Positions 55,868 through 64,000 of a stretch of DNA of 64,000 nt are shown in pieces. The notes below the pieces were generated by a model. It was not told where the DNA came from and made no database searches. It saw only the letters and a program-made list of their open reading frames with translations. Made by a program: the position numbers and the translations under genes. Every line of letters begins with the position of its first letter. Positions within the stretch are counted from its first letter, which is position 1. Origin of the DNA: Lentibacillus sp. JNUCC-1 (GTDB lineage: Bacteria; Bacillota; Bacilli; Bacillales; Amphibacillaceae); contig NZ_WHOH01000001.1 in assembly GCF_009741735.1 (NCBI RefSeq), positions 806,001 to 870,000 on the forward strand. Direction: 5' to 3'.

Positions 55868-58318
55868 ATGCCAAAATCAAATGAAAAACAGCTTATGCAA
55901 GTTCATAATATCCTCCAGACACTGCTCGAGGCCTCGGAGCATTTTCATAAACTCATTAAAGCCAAAGAAGTGAATCAAAGCATCTTTATTTTCAGTTCTA
56001 TTGTGGAAGGCCTGGGAGCGTTGGGAAACGTCCCTGAAGGTCTTGATAAACAAGACTGGTCCAGCCACAAAGGAAAAGTGGAACAGTATCTTCTTCAAAT
56101 AGCCAAGCTTTTAGAACAAGGACAATTTCTTAAAATCAGTGAGATCCTGCAATTTTCATTCATTCCGTTTTTAAAAAAGATGCTCAAACAAACGGAAGCT
56201 GTCACTCAACAGTCGGAAAACAAAACCTATACGATCGGTGTGTTTTCACCACAACGCAATCCGCGGGACTTTTATACAAAGGAACGTTTGGAGGCCATGT
56301 TGAATGAAAGTGAAAAGCAAGATACAAAACTCATCTTTTTTACGTCCAAAGATGTTGACCTTGAGCATAAAACCATTTCAGCGGATGTTTTCACAAAGGG
56401 GGAATGGCAACAGGTTAAAGCATCTTACCCTGATGTCATCAACAATGTAGGCGGTGGCCGACGTACAAGGGTGGACAGACGCTTGCGACGGGAAGTGCCG
56501 TTTACAAGTTTTTTCGTAGGCAACAAATTCTTTCTTCCAAAACGCATGGTGCAATATCGTAAATATGCGGAACTGCTCGTACCGTTTAAACTCTGCCTTC
56601 ATGAAATAGACATTCATGATTTTCTGGAAGAGAATAACAGTGTTGTCTTCAAAGCCCTTTCCAGCAACAGAGGGGAAAACATTTATTTTGTCACGAAAAA
56701 AGGCAGCCGTTATACCATTTTGGCTCATAAAAAAGAACATATTTTAAGTGAAGATGCTTTCAATAAATGGGTGCAAAACACGATTTTAAAGGAAAAAGGC
56801 AGCTTCATTGTTCAACGTTACATTCACACTAGAACGAAAGCTGACGAGCCATACCACATTCGGGCACATGTTCAGAAGAATGGTGACGGTGAATGGGTGC
56901 TGACCCATATCTATCCACGCGTTGGGAATAAGAAAAGTAATCTGAGCAACGTGGCCACGGACGGGCGTGTGGAAGATCTTCATGACTTTATGCAACAAGA
57001 ATATGGTGACAAAGGTGAGATGTATGAGCAGGATATATTGCGGTTGTCCATGGAGCTTGCTCATTACCTTGACAAACTGCACAACCTTGCGTTAGATGAA
57101 CTCGGAATCGATTTGGCCATTGACGAAAATGGTCGCTACTGGATGCATGAGGCCAATAACGGCCCACAAACCGCATACCATGAAGAAAAGCGGGCTGTCA
57201 ATACGATCGCTTATGCCAAATACATTGCCAAAAACGGGATCTACCATTCAGATTTCCTGGGGCAAACAACTGGCGGCCGTTTTCAAGCCAGGACAAGCCA
57301 ACTACCCTTTGCGGACACTGGTAAGCAAGCGGTAATCGGTATTCTAATGGGAAGAATTGCAGATGACAATCTCAGTGTTGCTATTGCAAAGTCTGCATTG
57401 AACCTGGGAATATCACTTTTCGCTTTTACGCCAAAGGATTTAGACATGGACGAAATGCTGATAAAAGGTCATTTTTACGAAGACGGAAAATGGGTCCCGA
57501 AAATTGTTGCATATCCGGATGTTGTGATTGACCGGCTTAAGCTGCGCGGTGATCATAATGCTGAGTGGGTTTATGAGGAATTGGAGGACATTCAATTTAC
57601 AAACGAATGGCCGGGAAGACGTTATTCGCGGTCCCAGATTCTGGACAAGCTTCAAACTTCAGGTTTGCTGACAGATGTTTTACCGAGTTCCCATCAAGTC
57701 ACCAAACCGAGAGATATTTTCCGAGAGCTTGAAAAGCATGGCAAAGTTCTTTTGGTGCCAGAAACCGGCCCTCTTTCAAACGGATCTACAATCAATCAGA
57801 CTGAAGACGGAAAATACCAGATGAATTCCGACAAAGCATATAGCGAACTGCCGCTGAGGAATAAGTTAAAGGACATTTTAGAAAGAGAAAAGATGATTGT
57901 CTTTGGAGATCAACGTAAAAAATTTAATGAAGATGAGACCTTTACAATTTGTACGAATTTGATAAGAGTTGATGATGGCTGGGAGAGCGTGAACGAATAC
58001 GCGGATATCAAATCTTTAGAAACAGGTGGTAGCTTTCGCGAGGACTTACAGGAATGTTTAATTAAACATTTCGGGGAAGCCGCTGCTACGGAAATTATGA
58101 GTGAAGCAAAACACCTAGCAGTTAATGTAGCTGATGCACTTAAATATGCTTTCGGTGATCTGATTTCAGAAGTAAGCATCGTTATGGGCGTTGTTGAGAA
58201 CTATGGACTGCATTTAATAGATGTTAATCCTAATGGTCCAGAGCATGTTTATGATGCCGAGGTAGTGGCTGAGAAGATGGTTGAAAGTGCTAGCCGATGT
58301 TTGAAACAAAGAGTTTAG
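55868..58318 (+). CDS. Tandem YheC/YheD-type ATP-grasp protein (spore-coat-associated family)
   Basis: 816 residues, about twice the usual length. Residues 1-125 are a helical N-terminal region. A complete YheC/D module follows (about 120-480): IGVFSPQRNPRD, PDVINNVGGGRRTRVDRRL, a central ATP-grasp part and WMHEANNGPQTAYHE. A second module (about 490-816) repeats the pattern: IGILMGRIAD, YPDVVIDRLKLRG, and HLIDVNPNGPEHVYDAE near the end. The two ends resemble the Asn-containing metal site of ATP-grasp enzymes. YheC/D proteins are linked to the Bacillus spore coat, with unknown chemistry. ATG 55868 has AGGGAG at 8 nt. Confidence 0.8.
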   Translation: MPKSNEKQLMQVHNILQTLLEASEHFHKLIKAKEVNQSIFIFSSIVEGLGALGNVPEGLDKQDWSSHKGKVEQYLLQIAKLLEQGQFLKISEILQFSFIPFLKKMLKQTEAVTQQSENKTYTIGVFSPQRNPRDFYTKERLEAMLNESEKQDTKLIFFTSKDVDLEHKTISADVFTKGEWQQVKASYPDVINNVGGGRRTRVDRRLRREVPFTSFFVGNKFFLPKRMVQYRKYAELLVPFKLCLHEIDIHDFLEENNSVVFKALSSNRGENIYFVTKKGSRYTILAHKKEHILSEDAFNKWVQNTILKEKGSFIVQRYIHTRTKADEPYHIRAHVQKNGDGEWVLTHIYPRVGNKKSNLSNVATDGRVEDLHDFMQQEYGDKGEMYEQDILRLSMELAHYLDKLHNLALDELGIDLAIDENGRYWMHEANNGPQTAYHEEKRAVNTIAYAKYIAKNGIYHSDFLGQTTGGRFQARTSQLPFADTGKQAVIGILMGRIADDNLSVAIAKSALNLGISLFAFTPKDLDMDEMLIKGHFYEDGKWVPKIVAYPDVVIDRLKLRGDHNAEWVYEELEDIQFTNEWPGRRYSRSQILDKLQTSGLLTDVLPSSHQVTKPRDIFRELEKHGKVLLVPETGPLSNGSTINQTEDGKYQMNSDKAYSELPLRNKLKDILEREKMIVFGDQRKKFNEDETFTICTNLIRVDDGWESVNEYADIKSLETGGSFREDLQECLIKHFGEAAATEIMSEAKHLAVNVADALKYAFGDLISEVSIVMGVVENYGLHLIDVNPNGPEHVYDAEVVAEKMVESASRCLKQRV

Positions 58319-58354
58319 GTTCATTCGTTTAAAATCTACTCGACTATTAAACCA

Positions 58355-58396
58355 ATAATATAAGATCCTCCTACAATTGCGGGGATCTTATATTAT
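58355..58396 (+). terminator. Terminator after the YheC/D protein
   Basis: A perfect 14-bp stem ATAATATAAGATCC with GGATCTTATATTAT around a 14-nt loop. Confidence 0.75.
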
Positions 58397-58443
58397 ATTC
58401 TTAAACCAGTTTCACCTATAAATAACAAAGGAGCGTATCAACA

Positions 58444-59559
58444 ATGGAAAATGAAACCTGCCCAAAATGCGGGTCCGAACTCGTAGAAGACGCCTGGGAA
58501 GATCTATCCCTACAGAACAGCAACATAATAATCGACACCTACCCTGCTTACGTCTGCAAAAATCACTGTGGTTACGTCGAAAAAATCAATAGCACAAACG
58601 AAAGCCTTCACGATCACGTAGAGAAACCAAATCTATTCACATATGCAACGAGGGAACTATCACAGGATGCGTTTCTTTGCTGGTTAATGGCATGGGCAGA
58701 TCCTGTTTTTCAGAAAACAGATGCGCCTTTACACAGAGCGGCCATTAATTTTATATCTGCTATCTTCAATAAGCATGCTCAAGACGCTCCAGAAATTGAA
58801 ACGATCAAAATCAAACGTCAACACGAAGATCTTGATGTGCTCGCCATTATTAATCAGAATTATGCCATATTAATCGAAGACAAAATCAAAACTAAAAATC
58901 ATTCACGACAGCTTTATCGGTATCGGGAAGCCATAGAAAAATATAATCCCGACCTCATTCAATTACCTATCTATTACAAAACGTACGACCAAAGCCATTA
59001 TCGTTCCGTTATAAAGGCTGGGTACGCCCCATTTACGCGAAAAGATATGCTGCCTGTTTTAATACAGGGTAAAGAGGACGACGTGACGAACCCTATTTTT
59101 CTGGACTACTTACGTCATCTGAAAAAATTGGAACTTGCTGTATCAGCCTACCTGACAAAACCTGTATCCGAGTGGGATGGTCGGTGCTGGGAGGGATTTT
59201 ACCAAGCCCTTCAAAAAGATATTGATGGAAATTGGAAATATGTACATAACAAATCTGGCGGTTTCCAGGCTTTCTGGTGGTCTTCCAATTTGGGTGATGA
59301 ATTTTATCCGCAGCTGGAACAAGATAAGCTTTGCATTAAAATAAAAGCTGGAAATAGCGATAATAAACGTCAGCTTCGGAAAGAGAGGATGAAACAAGTA
59401 TTACAGTTATCTGATGAAAAAGAACTGAATCTAAAGAGACCTTCGAGACTTGGAACGGGAAAAACGATGACATTTGCTGAAAATTCAGATTATATGCAGT
59501 TTAAAGCTGATGGAATGGTCGATGTCGAGGGCACCGCAGAATGGTTGAAAAGATACTAA
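58444..59559 (+). CDS. PD-(D/E)XK nuclease-superfamily protein with N-terminal zinc ribbon
   Basis: 371 residues. The N-terminus has CPKCG and CKNHCG, a zinc-ribbon-like pair. A nuclease-like core follows: an early conserved helix (LSQDAFLCWLMAWA), then DLDVLAIINQNYAILIEDKIKTK, whose Asp and Glu-x-Lys fit the PD-(D/E)XK pattern, and a QLYRYREAI helix. The C-terminal part (about 225-371) has YQALQK and FQAFWWSSN. Many such proteins belong to restriction or phage-defence loci, but no methylase is nearby. The ribosome site is AAAGGAG. Confidence 0.7.
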   Translation: MENETCPKCGSELVEDAWEDLSLQNSNIIIDTYPAYVCKNHCGYVEKINSTNESLHDHVEKPNLFTYATRELSQDAFLCWLMAWADPVFQKTDAPLHRAAINFISAIFNKHAQDAPEIETIKIKRQHEDLDVLAIINQNYAILIEDKIKTKNHSRQLYRYREAIEKYNPDLIQLPIYYKTYDQSHYRSVIKAGYAPFTRKDMLPVLIQGKEDDVTNPIFLDYLRHLKKLELAVSAYLTKPVSEWDGRCWEGFYQALQKDIDGNWKYVHNKSGGFQAFWWSSNLGDEFYPQLEQDKLCIKIKAGNSDNKRQLRKERMKQVLQLSDEKELNLKRPSRLGTGKTMTFAENSDYMQFKADGMVDVEGTAEWLKRY

Positions 59560-59570
59560 GTCAATAATAC

Positions 59571-59597
59571 ACCCCCTCTTATCTTGATAAGAAGGGG
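59571..59597. terminator. Convergent terminator
   Basis: CCCCCTCTTATC pairs with GATAAGAAGGGGG (one bulge), between the nuclease-like gene and the minus-strand operon end. Confidence 0.65.
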
Positions 59598-59631
59598 GAT
59601 ACCTAATTTCGTCTTGGTAATCTTTACTTAA

Positions 59632-60045
59632 TCACTGATCATTCATCGCATGAACATACTCCAAAAAACTCGGCACACTAAAATTTAATATGCTATATAC
59701 TGTGTAAGCATATCCGGTTATATCCGTAAATGTTAAGTCAACATTTTGTCCGCTCAGCCCTTTTGTTTTATTTTGAGTAATAGACTGTATTTCCCCAAAA
59801 TAAAATGTTTCCATATCGCTGCTTCCTGCTGAATATGTTCTTAAGTAAATAACTCTTTTGTTTGTAGCCATGAGCTTGCCTAACTTTTGATCCGCACGGC
59901 CGCTCATAACCCGATGCACGGTTTCCCCATCTTCTAAAATGATCGGCAGAAGTTCCAGTTCACTTTTTGTAAAAGATGTTGTATTAACCTCGTCTCGTAA
60001 CTGCTCCTCTGCCACGTCTACTAAGTATTCTCTGATCTTCTTCAA
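59632..60045 (-). CDS. Small PH-like domain protein (last gene of the Ntn-hydrolase operon)
   Basis: 137 residues from TTG 60045, which has a perfect GGGAGG box 8 nt upstream; a longer frame starting at 60087 lacks one. A helical start is followed by a beta-rich segment (LEDGETVHRVMSGRADQKLG, LMATNKRVIYLRTY, FYFGEIQSITQNK) with the pattern of bacterial pleckstrin-homology domains. It is probably cytosolic or membrane-associated through the operon's membrane protein. Function unknown. Confidence 0.65.
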   Translation of the reverse strand: MKKIREYLVDVAEEQLRDEVNTTSFTKSELELLPIILEDGETVHRVMSGRADQKLGKLMATNKRVIYLRTYSAGSSDMETFYFGEIQSITQNKTKGLSGQNVDLTFTDITGYAYTVYSILNFSVPSFLEYVHAMNDQ

Positions 60046-60102
60046 TTGTATTTCCTCCCTATCGGTTATACTGGCGCTTATGGGCACAACCTCGGCCGCA
60101 CC

Positions 60103-60774
60103 CTACAAATTCCGCGCTCTCTTCGCCGCCTCATTAGCTTCGCGCTGCATTGCATTGGCTCTGTTCAACCTCTTATTCACCTCAGGTGCGTAACCTGCGT
60201 TATAACCAAGCTGTTTTCCTAATTGACGTTTAGCATAATCGGCTTCCTTTTGCTTTTGCCTCGCCTGAAATTCGGCCTCGCGTTTTAAATTGCTGTTATC
60301 AACTGGAGCGCTCGGTCTTCCGCCAACTGCTCCTCGACCTGATGAAGCGCCGCCTCCCCCGGAAGAACCAGGACTCAGCACACTGGCCAGCCAGAAGATA
60401 AACAATCCGATTGCGGAGAAGATCCATAAGAATGCTTTGCCAAGCAATTTGATTAATGTCCACACCTGAGAAAGAGTCGGGAATCCAAGCTCGTGCGGAT
60501 TTGCCGAGGGCTTGAATTTATTTTTGATTAAGAGCAATCCTTTGATAATTAATAAAGTAAATAAAGCTGCAGGAATGATCAATAGCAGCCCTGTCATCCC
60601 GAACGAATAGTTGTATGTATAAATGCTTTCGTTGTTCATATTCAACAACTGCGTTAACCCTTGATCAGCAGCATTGCTTACGGTTTTATAGAAAAATATA
60701 GTTAAGACTGTAAATAAGAGTGCATTTCCTTTTATAATTGCCTTGATGGCCTCCAGCACACGTGCAAAATTCAT
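60103..60774 (-). CDS. Membrane protein with Gly-rich linker and charged tail
   Basis: 223 residues. Three hydrophobic segments (about 17-35, 59-83 and 111-134) are followed by SPGSSGGGGASSGRG and a charged helical C-terminus (NLKREAEFQARQKQKEADYA onward, to AKRARNL). No family recognised. It lies between the proteasome-like hydrolase (25-bp gap) and the PH-like gene (57-bp gap). Confidence 0.6.
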   Translation of the reverse strand: MNFARVLEAIKAIIKGNALLFTVLTIFFYKTVSNAADQGLTQLLNMNNESIYTYNYSFGMTGLLLIIPAALFTLLIIKGLLLIKNKFKPSANPHELGFPTLSQVWTLIKLLGKAFLWIFSAIGLFIFWLASVLSPGSSGGGGASSGRGAVGGRPSAPVDNSNLKREAEFQARQKQKEADYAKRQLGKQLGYNAGYAPEVNKRLNRANAMQREANEAAKRARNL

Positions 60775-60799
60775 TGTGTTTCCCCCTCATATTTTTTTA

Positions 60800-62074
60800 T
60801 CACCGATAATCTACCACATGATTCTTACATCTCACCCACGTAAAGCCGTCTCCCTTTGTGATTACGGCACTATCGACTGGTCCACCTACCGATTCGACGT
60901 CTGCTGACAATTTCTTTTTAAAAGATGTCATATGAATTAAGGTCTCAGCCATTTCTGCCAGTTCCTCGTGGGGCAGATGCTCAATAATGGCCATCATCGG
61001 ATCAATGAACTGCTCTTCTTTATATCGGTTCATTGCATTGAAATGTTCATGGTATAAATGAAGAATTTCTTCTTTAAGATTTTCTTTAATCGCTGTGAGG
61101 TTCGTCTGGCCGGAAAGTTCAGTATCCAGCGTTTTCACGAGTGAGCGATGTAGAGATTCAACATGGCGCTTCAGATTTTTCCTCAGCAGCTTGTTCATCC
61201 CTGGGTGGATCCCCTCGATGAAATTATTCACCACATCACGCTGTGCCAGTGGAATGATGGACGCCCGCCGCTCATGGTTAATCGCTTTGGATTGTGGCGT
61301 ATTCCTGTATTTCACTTTTTGATGGATGCTGCCGTCGACCAAGAATAAATAGAGCGAAGGATAGATCTCCTTTTCACCGAACCCGGCAAAAACAAGGCCG
61401 GAAAATTTGCGTGAAAACAATTTTAATGTGGCGCTGATGGCAATGGATTTTATTGGATCTACCCATTCGTCTATGAGATTATAAGACTCAAAGTGCTTCT
61501 CAATCATGCCTTCTATTTCTGCGCCGTATGCGTCAGTCAGACGGGCAAAGTCGTCATCTGTGAACCCTTGAATATGCTTCGTTTCCGCAAAATCCGTGAT
61601 GCTGTTTTGCAGAAATGCCTCTCCATTTTCCATATACATGTCTTGAATCTCATCTTGAATATATAAGTCACCATACTCTGCAAACAAATCGTTCTTGATA
61701 TCTGCCAATGCTTTTCCGAGGCTGATGACCTCAGTTTCCAAAGCGTGCTTAATGTAGCTGTGTTCACTGCATTCCGACATGAGGTCTGGATAATCATTGT
61801 GATGCAGGAAGTCGAAAAAGCTCTCCGTATATGCCTCTAACGTGTCAAAGCGCGTATTACCAATATGATTGCGATACATTTTAATAATCGTTTCCCATGG
61901 GACGTCCAGAAACGAAGCATTTCCATAAATCATAATGCCGACTGGATGGGCATCGGACAATTTGAACAGTTTATGTGCCGAATGATAGATTTTTTGCCCG
62001 CCTTTGACCGTAACAGCACTATCGGCGGCGAGAGCAATTCCTGCTGTATTCATAATCGCTATTTCAAGTGTCAT
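60800..62074 (-). CDS. Proteasome-like Ntn-hydrolase domain protein
   Basis: 424 residues. The opening M-TLEIAIMNTAGIALAADSAVT resembles HslV and proteasome beta subunits. If Met is removed, Thr becomes the N-terminal nucleophile, with the Asp of AADSAV at the position expected for the catalytic-site Asp and a Lys in HKLFKLS. HPVGIMIYGNASF would be the next strand. About 250 further residues of helical sequence have no counterpart in HslV. AAAGGAG lies 8 nt before the ATG. The resemblance is by motif only; activity is not proven. Confidence 0.6.
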   Translation of the reverse strand: MTLEIAIMNTAGIALAADSAVTVKGGQKIYHSAHKLFKLSDAHPVGIMIYGNASFLDVPWETIIKMYRNHIGNTRFDTLEAYTESFFDFLHHNDYPDLMSECSEHSYIKHALETEVISLGKALADIKNDLFAEYGDLYIQDEIQDMYMENGEAFLQNSITDFAETKHIQGFTDDDFARLTDAYGAEIEGMIEKHFESYNLIDEWVDPIKSIAISATLKLFSRKFSGLVFAGFGEKEIYPSLYLFLVDGSIHQKVKYRNTPQSKAINHERRASIIPLAQRDVVNNFIEGIHPGMNKLLRKNLKRHVESLHRSLVKTLDTELSGQTNLTAIKENLKEEILHLYHEHFNAMNRYKEEQFIDPMMAIIEHLPHEELAEMAETLIHMTSFKKKLSADVESVGGPVDSAVITKGDGFTWVRCKNHVVDYR

Positions 62075-62100
62075 GTAATTTACTCCTTTTTACTTAAAAA

Positions 62101-63629
62101 CTCAACTTTCGCACCAAAAAAGTCTTAATGAATTCAACGCCTATCAGGACCCGTTGGGTCTGACATATAGAGCTTGACTTTTGACTTTAACATGAAAAAA
62201 CACCTCAACTTTTGGTATAGTTGATTTGATGAGAATCACATACCATACAGAAGAGGTGCTCTCTATATGATAGCGAAAAACAACTCGAATAATCAACTGC
62301 CAAATGAAATAAATTCAACATTTAAGGAATTAAAAGTGCTCAAGCACTTGCGTAACGCTGGCATTACAAAATCCTTTGGCTTTTCGTGTGCTTACATTTT
62401 CCAGCTAATCTTTAGTCTGATCTTTGAAAATAAAAATTGGTTTCGAACGCTGGAAGGCAAAAGAGCCGCGGATGTTCCGGCTAAGGATACTATTTACCGG
62501 TTTCTGAATCAGTCGACGTTTAATTGGCGCCGATTTTTGCTTTCACTAGTCGCTTATACCATAAGTAAGGTATCAAAGCTCACTCGTCATGACCGTCCAA
62601 AAGTGCTCATCTTAGATGATTCGTCTTATGATCGGAACCGAAGTAAACATGTAGAACTTCTGGCTCGTTGCTTTGATCATGCATCACAGAAAATGCGTTT
62701 TTACAAAGGGTTTCGCATGCTGACACTGGGATGGTCTGATGGTGCTACATTCCTGCCTGTTGATTTTTCGCTGTTAAGTTCGAAAAAAAGCAAGATTAAT
62801 GGGATCTCTGAAAGTATTGATAAACGTAGTTCTGGTTACAAGCGTCGTCAAGAAGCGTTGCAAACAGCGCCTGAACAGATTCCAGGTATGATTAAACGTG
62901 CGATGAACGCTGGTATCGATGCTTCCTATGTACTGATGGATTCATGGTTTACACAACAGCCCCTTGTTAAAGACCTGACAGAACAAGGTCTTGACGTGAT
63001 TGGCATGGTAAAAAAACTAAAGCAGCGTTATCTGGTAGATGGCAAACGTGTTAGTCTGGATGAATTGTATCGTATAGCTGCCCCAACTGATGGCAAAAGA
63101 GGCATTTTACGCTCCATCCACACAACGCAAGCAAATGGTGTGCCGATTAAAATCGTGTTCGTACGCAACCGAAATAAGAAAAGTGATTGGTTGGCTATTT
63201 TGAGTACAGACTGTACATTAAGTGACCGGGAAATTATTCGAATTTACGGCATGCGCTGGGATATTGAAGTTTTCTTCAAAACGACAAAATCACTTTTAAA
63301 ACTCCAAAAGGAGTTCCAGAGTCGCTCTTATGACGCTCTTATTAGCCATACAACCATTGTGTTTGCAAGGTATATTGTCTTATCATGGCAAAATCGTTGT
63401 AGTACAGATGACCGCACATTGGGCGGTATATTTTATGAATTATGTGATGAAGTTAATGACCTCGATTGGGCTGTGGCTTTACAGCAGTTATTCGAGCTTC
63501 TTGAAGATACCTTGAAAAAGACGAATAAGAAAATGCAGCAACTCATCAAAAGTCAACTACAACAATGGATTGCGGGTCTGCCGAGTTATATCAAGGTTTA
63601 CCTGCCTATTTCAGTCTGCGAAAGTTGAG
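62101..63629 (+). mobile_element. IS4-family insertion sequence, complete, with 7-bp target duplication
   Basis: 13-bp perfect inverted ends CTCAACTTTCGCA (62101-62113 and 63617-63629). TTAAAAA is duplicated at 62094-62100 and 63630-63636. Length is 1529 bp. It sits between the TAA stop of one minus-strand gene (inside the duplication) and the ribosome site of the next, so it splits an operon without breaking either coding sequence. Confidence 0.9.
62267..63628 (+). CDS. IS4-family DDE transposase
   Basis: 453 residues, intact. The DDE residues are in VLILDDSSYDR (Asp), VLMDSWFTQQP (Asp) and the YREK-like IYGMRWDIEVFFKTTKSLL (Glu). Its stop overlaps the right inverted end. Confidence 0.93.
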   Translation: MIAKNNSNNQLPNEINSTFKELKVLKHLRNAGITKSFGFSCAYIFQLIFSLIFENKNWFRTLEGKRAADVPAKDTIYRFLNQSTFNWRRFLLSLVAYTISKVSKLTRHDRPKVLILDDSSYDRNRSKHVELLARCFDHASQKMRFYKGFRMLTLGWSDGATFLPVDFSLLSSKKSKINGISESIDKRSSGYKRRQEALQTAPEQIPGMIKRAMNAGIDASYVLMDSWFTQQPLVKDLTEQGLDVIGMVKKLKQRYLVDGKRVSLDELYRIAAPTDGKRGILRSIHTTQANGVPIKIVFVRNRNKKSDWLAILSTDCTLSDREIIRIYGMRWDIEVFFKTTKSLLKLQKEFQSRSYDALISHTTIVFARYIVLSWQNRCSTDDRTLGGIFYELCDEVNDLDWAVALQQLFELLEDTLKKTNKKMQQLIKSQLQQWIAGLPSYIKVYLPISVCES

Positions 63630-64000
63630 TTAAAAATAAATATCCGTTACATTTTGCCGATCCAATTGATCCCACTGCACATCAGCCATTAGAAACTTTT
63701 GACCTGATGGTATGTAAAACTCTTTATCTATTGTCATTTGATCATCAGGTGTGTAACCATACCGATTGAGCACGTTACCATGGGACCCGTCACCTAAAAT
63801 GCTGGCTCTGTAAATCTCTGCAAACGGCATTAAATCCGTTCTCTTTTCCATGATATCCGGGGAAAGGTCAACCATTGAATGTGCCACATGTCTTGGCGTA
63901 TTGCTGTCTATTAAAATAGCAAAAGCCGATTTCCGCGGTAATTGCCGCAATTCTTCCTCTGTGAATTGTCCATACGCCATCTGCAAGTAAGACGGTAATT
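63630..64000 (-). CDS. Unknown protein, C-terminal part (runs off the window)
   Basis: At least 122 residues are in the window, with an open frame to the edge. Visible features are EELRQLPRKSAFAILIDSN, GDGSHGNVLNRYGYTPDD and KEFYIPSGQKFLMADVQWD; no family recognised. It ends DIYF with a TAA that lies within the target duplication of the IS4 element. Before insertion the next gene (the proteasome-like protein) would have started about 24 bp later, so it was probably the upstream partner in that operon. Confidence 0.55.
   Translation of the reverse strand, partial: LPSYLQMAYGQFTEEELRQLPRKSAFAILIDSNTPRHVAHSMVDLSPDIMEKRTDLMPFAEIYRASILGDGSHGNVLNRYGYTPDDQMTIDKEFYIPSGQKFLMADVQWDQLDRQNVTDIYF

Overview
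The window looks like chromosome of a spore-forming, low-to-moderate-GC Firmicute of the Bacillaceae, probably a halophile-type genus near Lentibacillus, Virgibacillus or Oceanobacillus (inference). The reasons are AGGAGG ribosome sites with frequent TTG and GTG starts, a YheC/YheD spore-coat-type ATP-grasp protein, the bacillithiol pair YojF/BshB2, a Ser/Lys signal peptidase, perfect or near-perfect CcpA cre sites, and a flagellin behind a sigma-D promoter.

Layout. 1-3.3 kb: start of a secreted protein, then an M20 amidohydrolase and a YfcC transporter. 3.4-6.8 kb: a broken Gfo/Idh/MocA oxidoreductase and a DarTG toxin-antitoxin pair lying between same-direction copies of a short hairpin repeat. 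7-14.4 kb: a frameshifted subtilisin with a chitin-binding tail, a flavoprotein/TetR operon with a palindromic operator, a frameshifted acyltransferase and a frameshifted LiaF-like protein, separated by long repeat-filled spacers. 15.6-18.3 kb: a second YfcC/M20 pair in the opposite gene order. 18.56-20.16 kb: an IS256-family element sitting inside one copy of the compound repeat. 20.8-22.8 kb: acetyl-CoA synthetase with a cre site. 23.3-27.8 kb: an amino-acid uptake and oxidation operon. 28.3-36.7 kb: a ROK-regulated operon with a sugar ABC transporter, sulfatase, lyase-family enzyme and YojF/BshB2. 36.9-39.3 kb: three secreted helical proteins with their own signal peptidase. 40-51 kb: a complete D-galactonate catabolic and tripartite transport cluster under an IclR regulator. 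51.4-55.8 kb: a group IIC intron placed just behind the terminator of a flagellin gene that carries three group I introns. 55.9-64 kb: a tandem YheC/D protein, a zinc-ribbon PD-(D/E)XK protein, and an operon with a proteasome-like hydrolase split by an IS4-family element.

Three points stand out. First, the flagellin gene: removing three inferred group I introns restores an uninterrupted 384-residue flagellin, and the 5' end of the third intron itself encodes a second, nearly identical C-terminus with its own stop, so spliced and unspliced RNA would both give full-length protein. Second, the spacers hold three sequence-unrelated families of tandem repeats that all keep a 21-bp phase. Third, twelve frameshifts in eight genes, all in the first 31 kb and all single-base losses (most of them next to short G, C or A runs), look more like sequence error than decay. 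Those genes are annotated as pseudogenes with that caveat.
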